From Corynebacterium simulans (GTDB lineage Bacteria; Actinomycetota; Actinomycetes; Mycobacteriales; Mycobacteriaceae), in NCBI RefSeq assembly GCF_001586215.1, contig NZ_CP014634.1, positions 434,001-498,000 of the forward strand: DNA of 64,000 nt. Reading direction: 5' to 3'. Below, in pieces: positions 63,220-64,000 of this stretch. A model generated the notes under the pieces. It saw nothing but the letters and a program-made list of their open reading frames with translations, was not told the origin of the DNA and did no database searches. Position numbers and translations under genes: made by a program. Within the stretch, counting starts at the first letter, position 1, and every line of letters begins with the position of its first letter.

Positions 63220-63933
63220 ATGTCTTCCCTCGGCGCAACCATCAAGGAATGTTTGCAGCAGCTTCGCTCTTCGGCGGGTTCTAAAGCAAGTACGGTGAAA
63301 GAGGGGCTTCACCGGAACACAGCACGCCAGAAGCAGGCTCCCCTGCTGGAAGTTTCCGACCTTTCTGGCCAATGGCTCGTGGTGGGCCTTGGCAACCCCG
63401 GCGCGCAGTACGCCGCGACGCGCCACAACGTGGGCTACATGGCAGTCGATGACCTTTTAGCCGATTCCGGAGATATCCTGCAGCCGGTTAAGGGCCATAA
63501 ATTGTCCGCGGCGCAGGTAATGGTGGGCGATATTGCCGTAGTCGTTGCCCGTTGCGCAACTTTTATGAACTTGTCTGGTGACCCGATCGCTCCCTTCGCA
63601 GAGGAATTACAGATTCCAGCGGAGCGCATCATCGTGATTCATGATGAGCTCGATTTGCCAGCGCATAAGATTCGCATCAAGGTAGGCGGCAATGAAAACG
63701 GTCACAACGGGTTGAAGTCCTTGAGCGAACGCTTGGGAACCCGCGAGTACCCTCGCATACGCATCGGCATCGCCCGCCCGCCGAAGGGCACATCCATTCC
63801 GGATTATGTCCTGGGGCCGGTGGATTCCGGTACTGGTTTCGACGCCGCAATCGCCACGGCTGCCGACGCCGTGGGGCTCATCGTTTCCCGCGGCATTCAA
63901 TTCGCGCAGAATGAGATTCATTCCCGCAAGTAA
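63220..63933 (+). CDS. pth2: Peptidyl-tRNA hydrolase (second copy) with N-terminal extension
   Basis: A 237-residue Pth1-family protein. Residues about 1-50 are an extra basic/amphipathic stretch absent from the first copy; then WLVVGLGNPGAQYAATRHNV starts the normal fold. Catalytic positions are intact (His in TRHN, FMNLSGDPI, IVIHDELDLPAHKI, NENGHNGLKSL). The two copies share motifs but differ in much of the rest, so they are old paralogues. ATG 63220 has AAGG about eight bases upstream. C. glutamicum also has two pth genes. The symbol pth2 is used only for the second copy, not the archaeal Pth2 family. Confidence 0.9.
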   Translation: MSSLGATIKECLQQLRSSAGSKASTVKEGLHRNTARQKQAPLLEVSDLSGQWLVVGLGNPGAQYAATRHNVGYMAVDDLLADSGDILQPVKGHKLSAAQVMVGDIAVVVARCATFMNLSGDPIAPFAEELQIPAERIIVIHDELDLPAHKIRIKVGGNENGHNGLKSLSERLGTREYPRIRIGIARPPKGTSIPDYVLGPVDSGTGFDAAIATAADAVGLIVSRGIQFAQNEIHSRK

Positions 63934-63971
63934 CCCACCAGAGAAAGCTCATAACCCCTAAGCTTTAATTC

Positions 63972-64000
63972 ATGAGCCACGACCCACAAACCATCGTCAT
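63972..64000 (+). CDS. Start of a gene cut by the right edge
   Basis: ATG 63972 opens a frame (MSHDPQTIV) that runs off the window after nine codons. TAAGCT at 63959-63964 lies seven bases upstream, the same leaderless layout as other genes here. Too short to identify. Confidence 0.4.

Overview
The window is a gene-dense chromosomal segment of a mycolic-acid actinobacterium, almost certainly a Corynebacterium. The support is: mycothiol S-conjugate amidase (Mca); small families typical of the order (DUF4245, DUF4307, DUF501, DUF5997, DUF6542, DUF3558, LGFP repeats); a GapB-type GAPDH with a long N-terminal extension; frequent GTG starts; and many genes that appear to be leaderless. From memory, the gene order glpX-fumC / xseAB / ispH / ychF and glyA-coaA-uppS-mca-greA matches the Mycobacterium tuberculosis Rv1080c-Rv1112 neighbourhood. 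The block ppx-DUF501-ftsB-eno-lpqU-mazG-mfd-tetR-glmU-prs-rplY-pth matches the Rv1014c-Rv1026 neighbourhood. The species cannot be named from the sequence alone. No rRNA, CRISPR array, prophage or insertion sequence was seen.

Layout. 0-9 kb: the 3' end of an aldehyde dehydrogenase, an AlkZ-like winged-helix protein, a CDF metal exporter, ychF, an AI-2E-type permease, rmuC, a DUF6542 membrane protein and ispH. 9-15 kb: an xseA-xseB-hypothetical operon, a DUF4245 protein, glpX and fumC, with a structured fumC leader. 15-25 kb: a TetR/MFS efflux operon with a palindrome-rich control region, a 460-bp stretch with no intact gene, a GNAT acetyltransferase, PIN-PhoH, an LGFP lipoprotein, an HTH-less LysR-type effector domain divergent from DUF5997, and pabAB-pabC for folate. 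24-30 kb: glyA, coaA, uppS, a small membrane protein, mca, DUF4307 and greA.

30.3-36.1 kb looks like an accessory junction between the two conserved blocks and ends at a tRNA gene. It holds an alanine/glutamate-rich lipoprotein, a DUF3558 lipoprotein with a Gly/Ala-rich PPE-like protein, a Bax-inhibitor-1-family membrane protein, a PH-domain protein and a frameshifted small membrane-protein gene flanked by a 12-bp inverted repeat. 36-48 kb: tRNA(UAA), ppx, DUF501, ftsB, eno, a lytic transglycosylase, a secreted protein, mazG, an APC permease, mfd and tetR. 48-64 kb: tRNA-Gln, a multicopper oxidase, an MFS protein, glmU, prs, a TM2 protein, rplY, pth, an HNH nuclease, an FAH-family hydrolase, ppk2, a GT87 mannosyltransferase, gapB, a nitronate-monooxygenase-like protein, a second pth and the first bases of one more gene.

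Most genes are housekeeping: central carbon metabolism (glpX, fumC, eno, gapB), C1/folate (glyA, pabAB, pabC), cofactors and envelope precursors (coaA, ispH, uppS, glmU, prs), DNA repair (xseAB, rmuC, mfd) and translation (rplY, two pth, ychF). The best candidates for new biology are the DUF3558/PPE-like pair, the possible split regulator (LysR effector domain plus DUF5997), the structured fumC leader, and the repeated -10-box/N6-8/start-codon layout that points to leaderless transcription.
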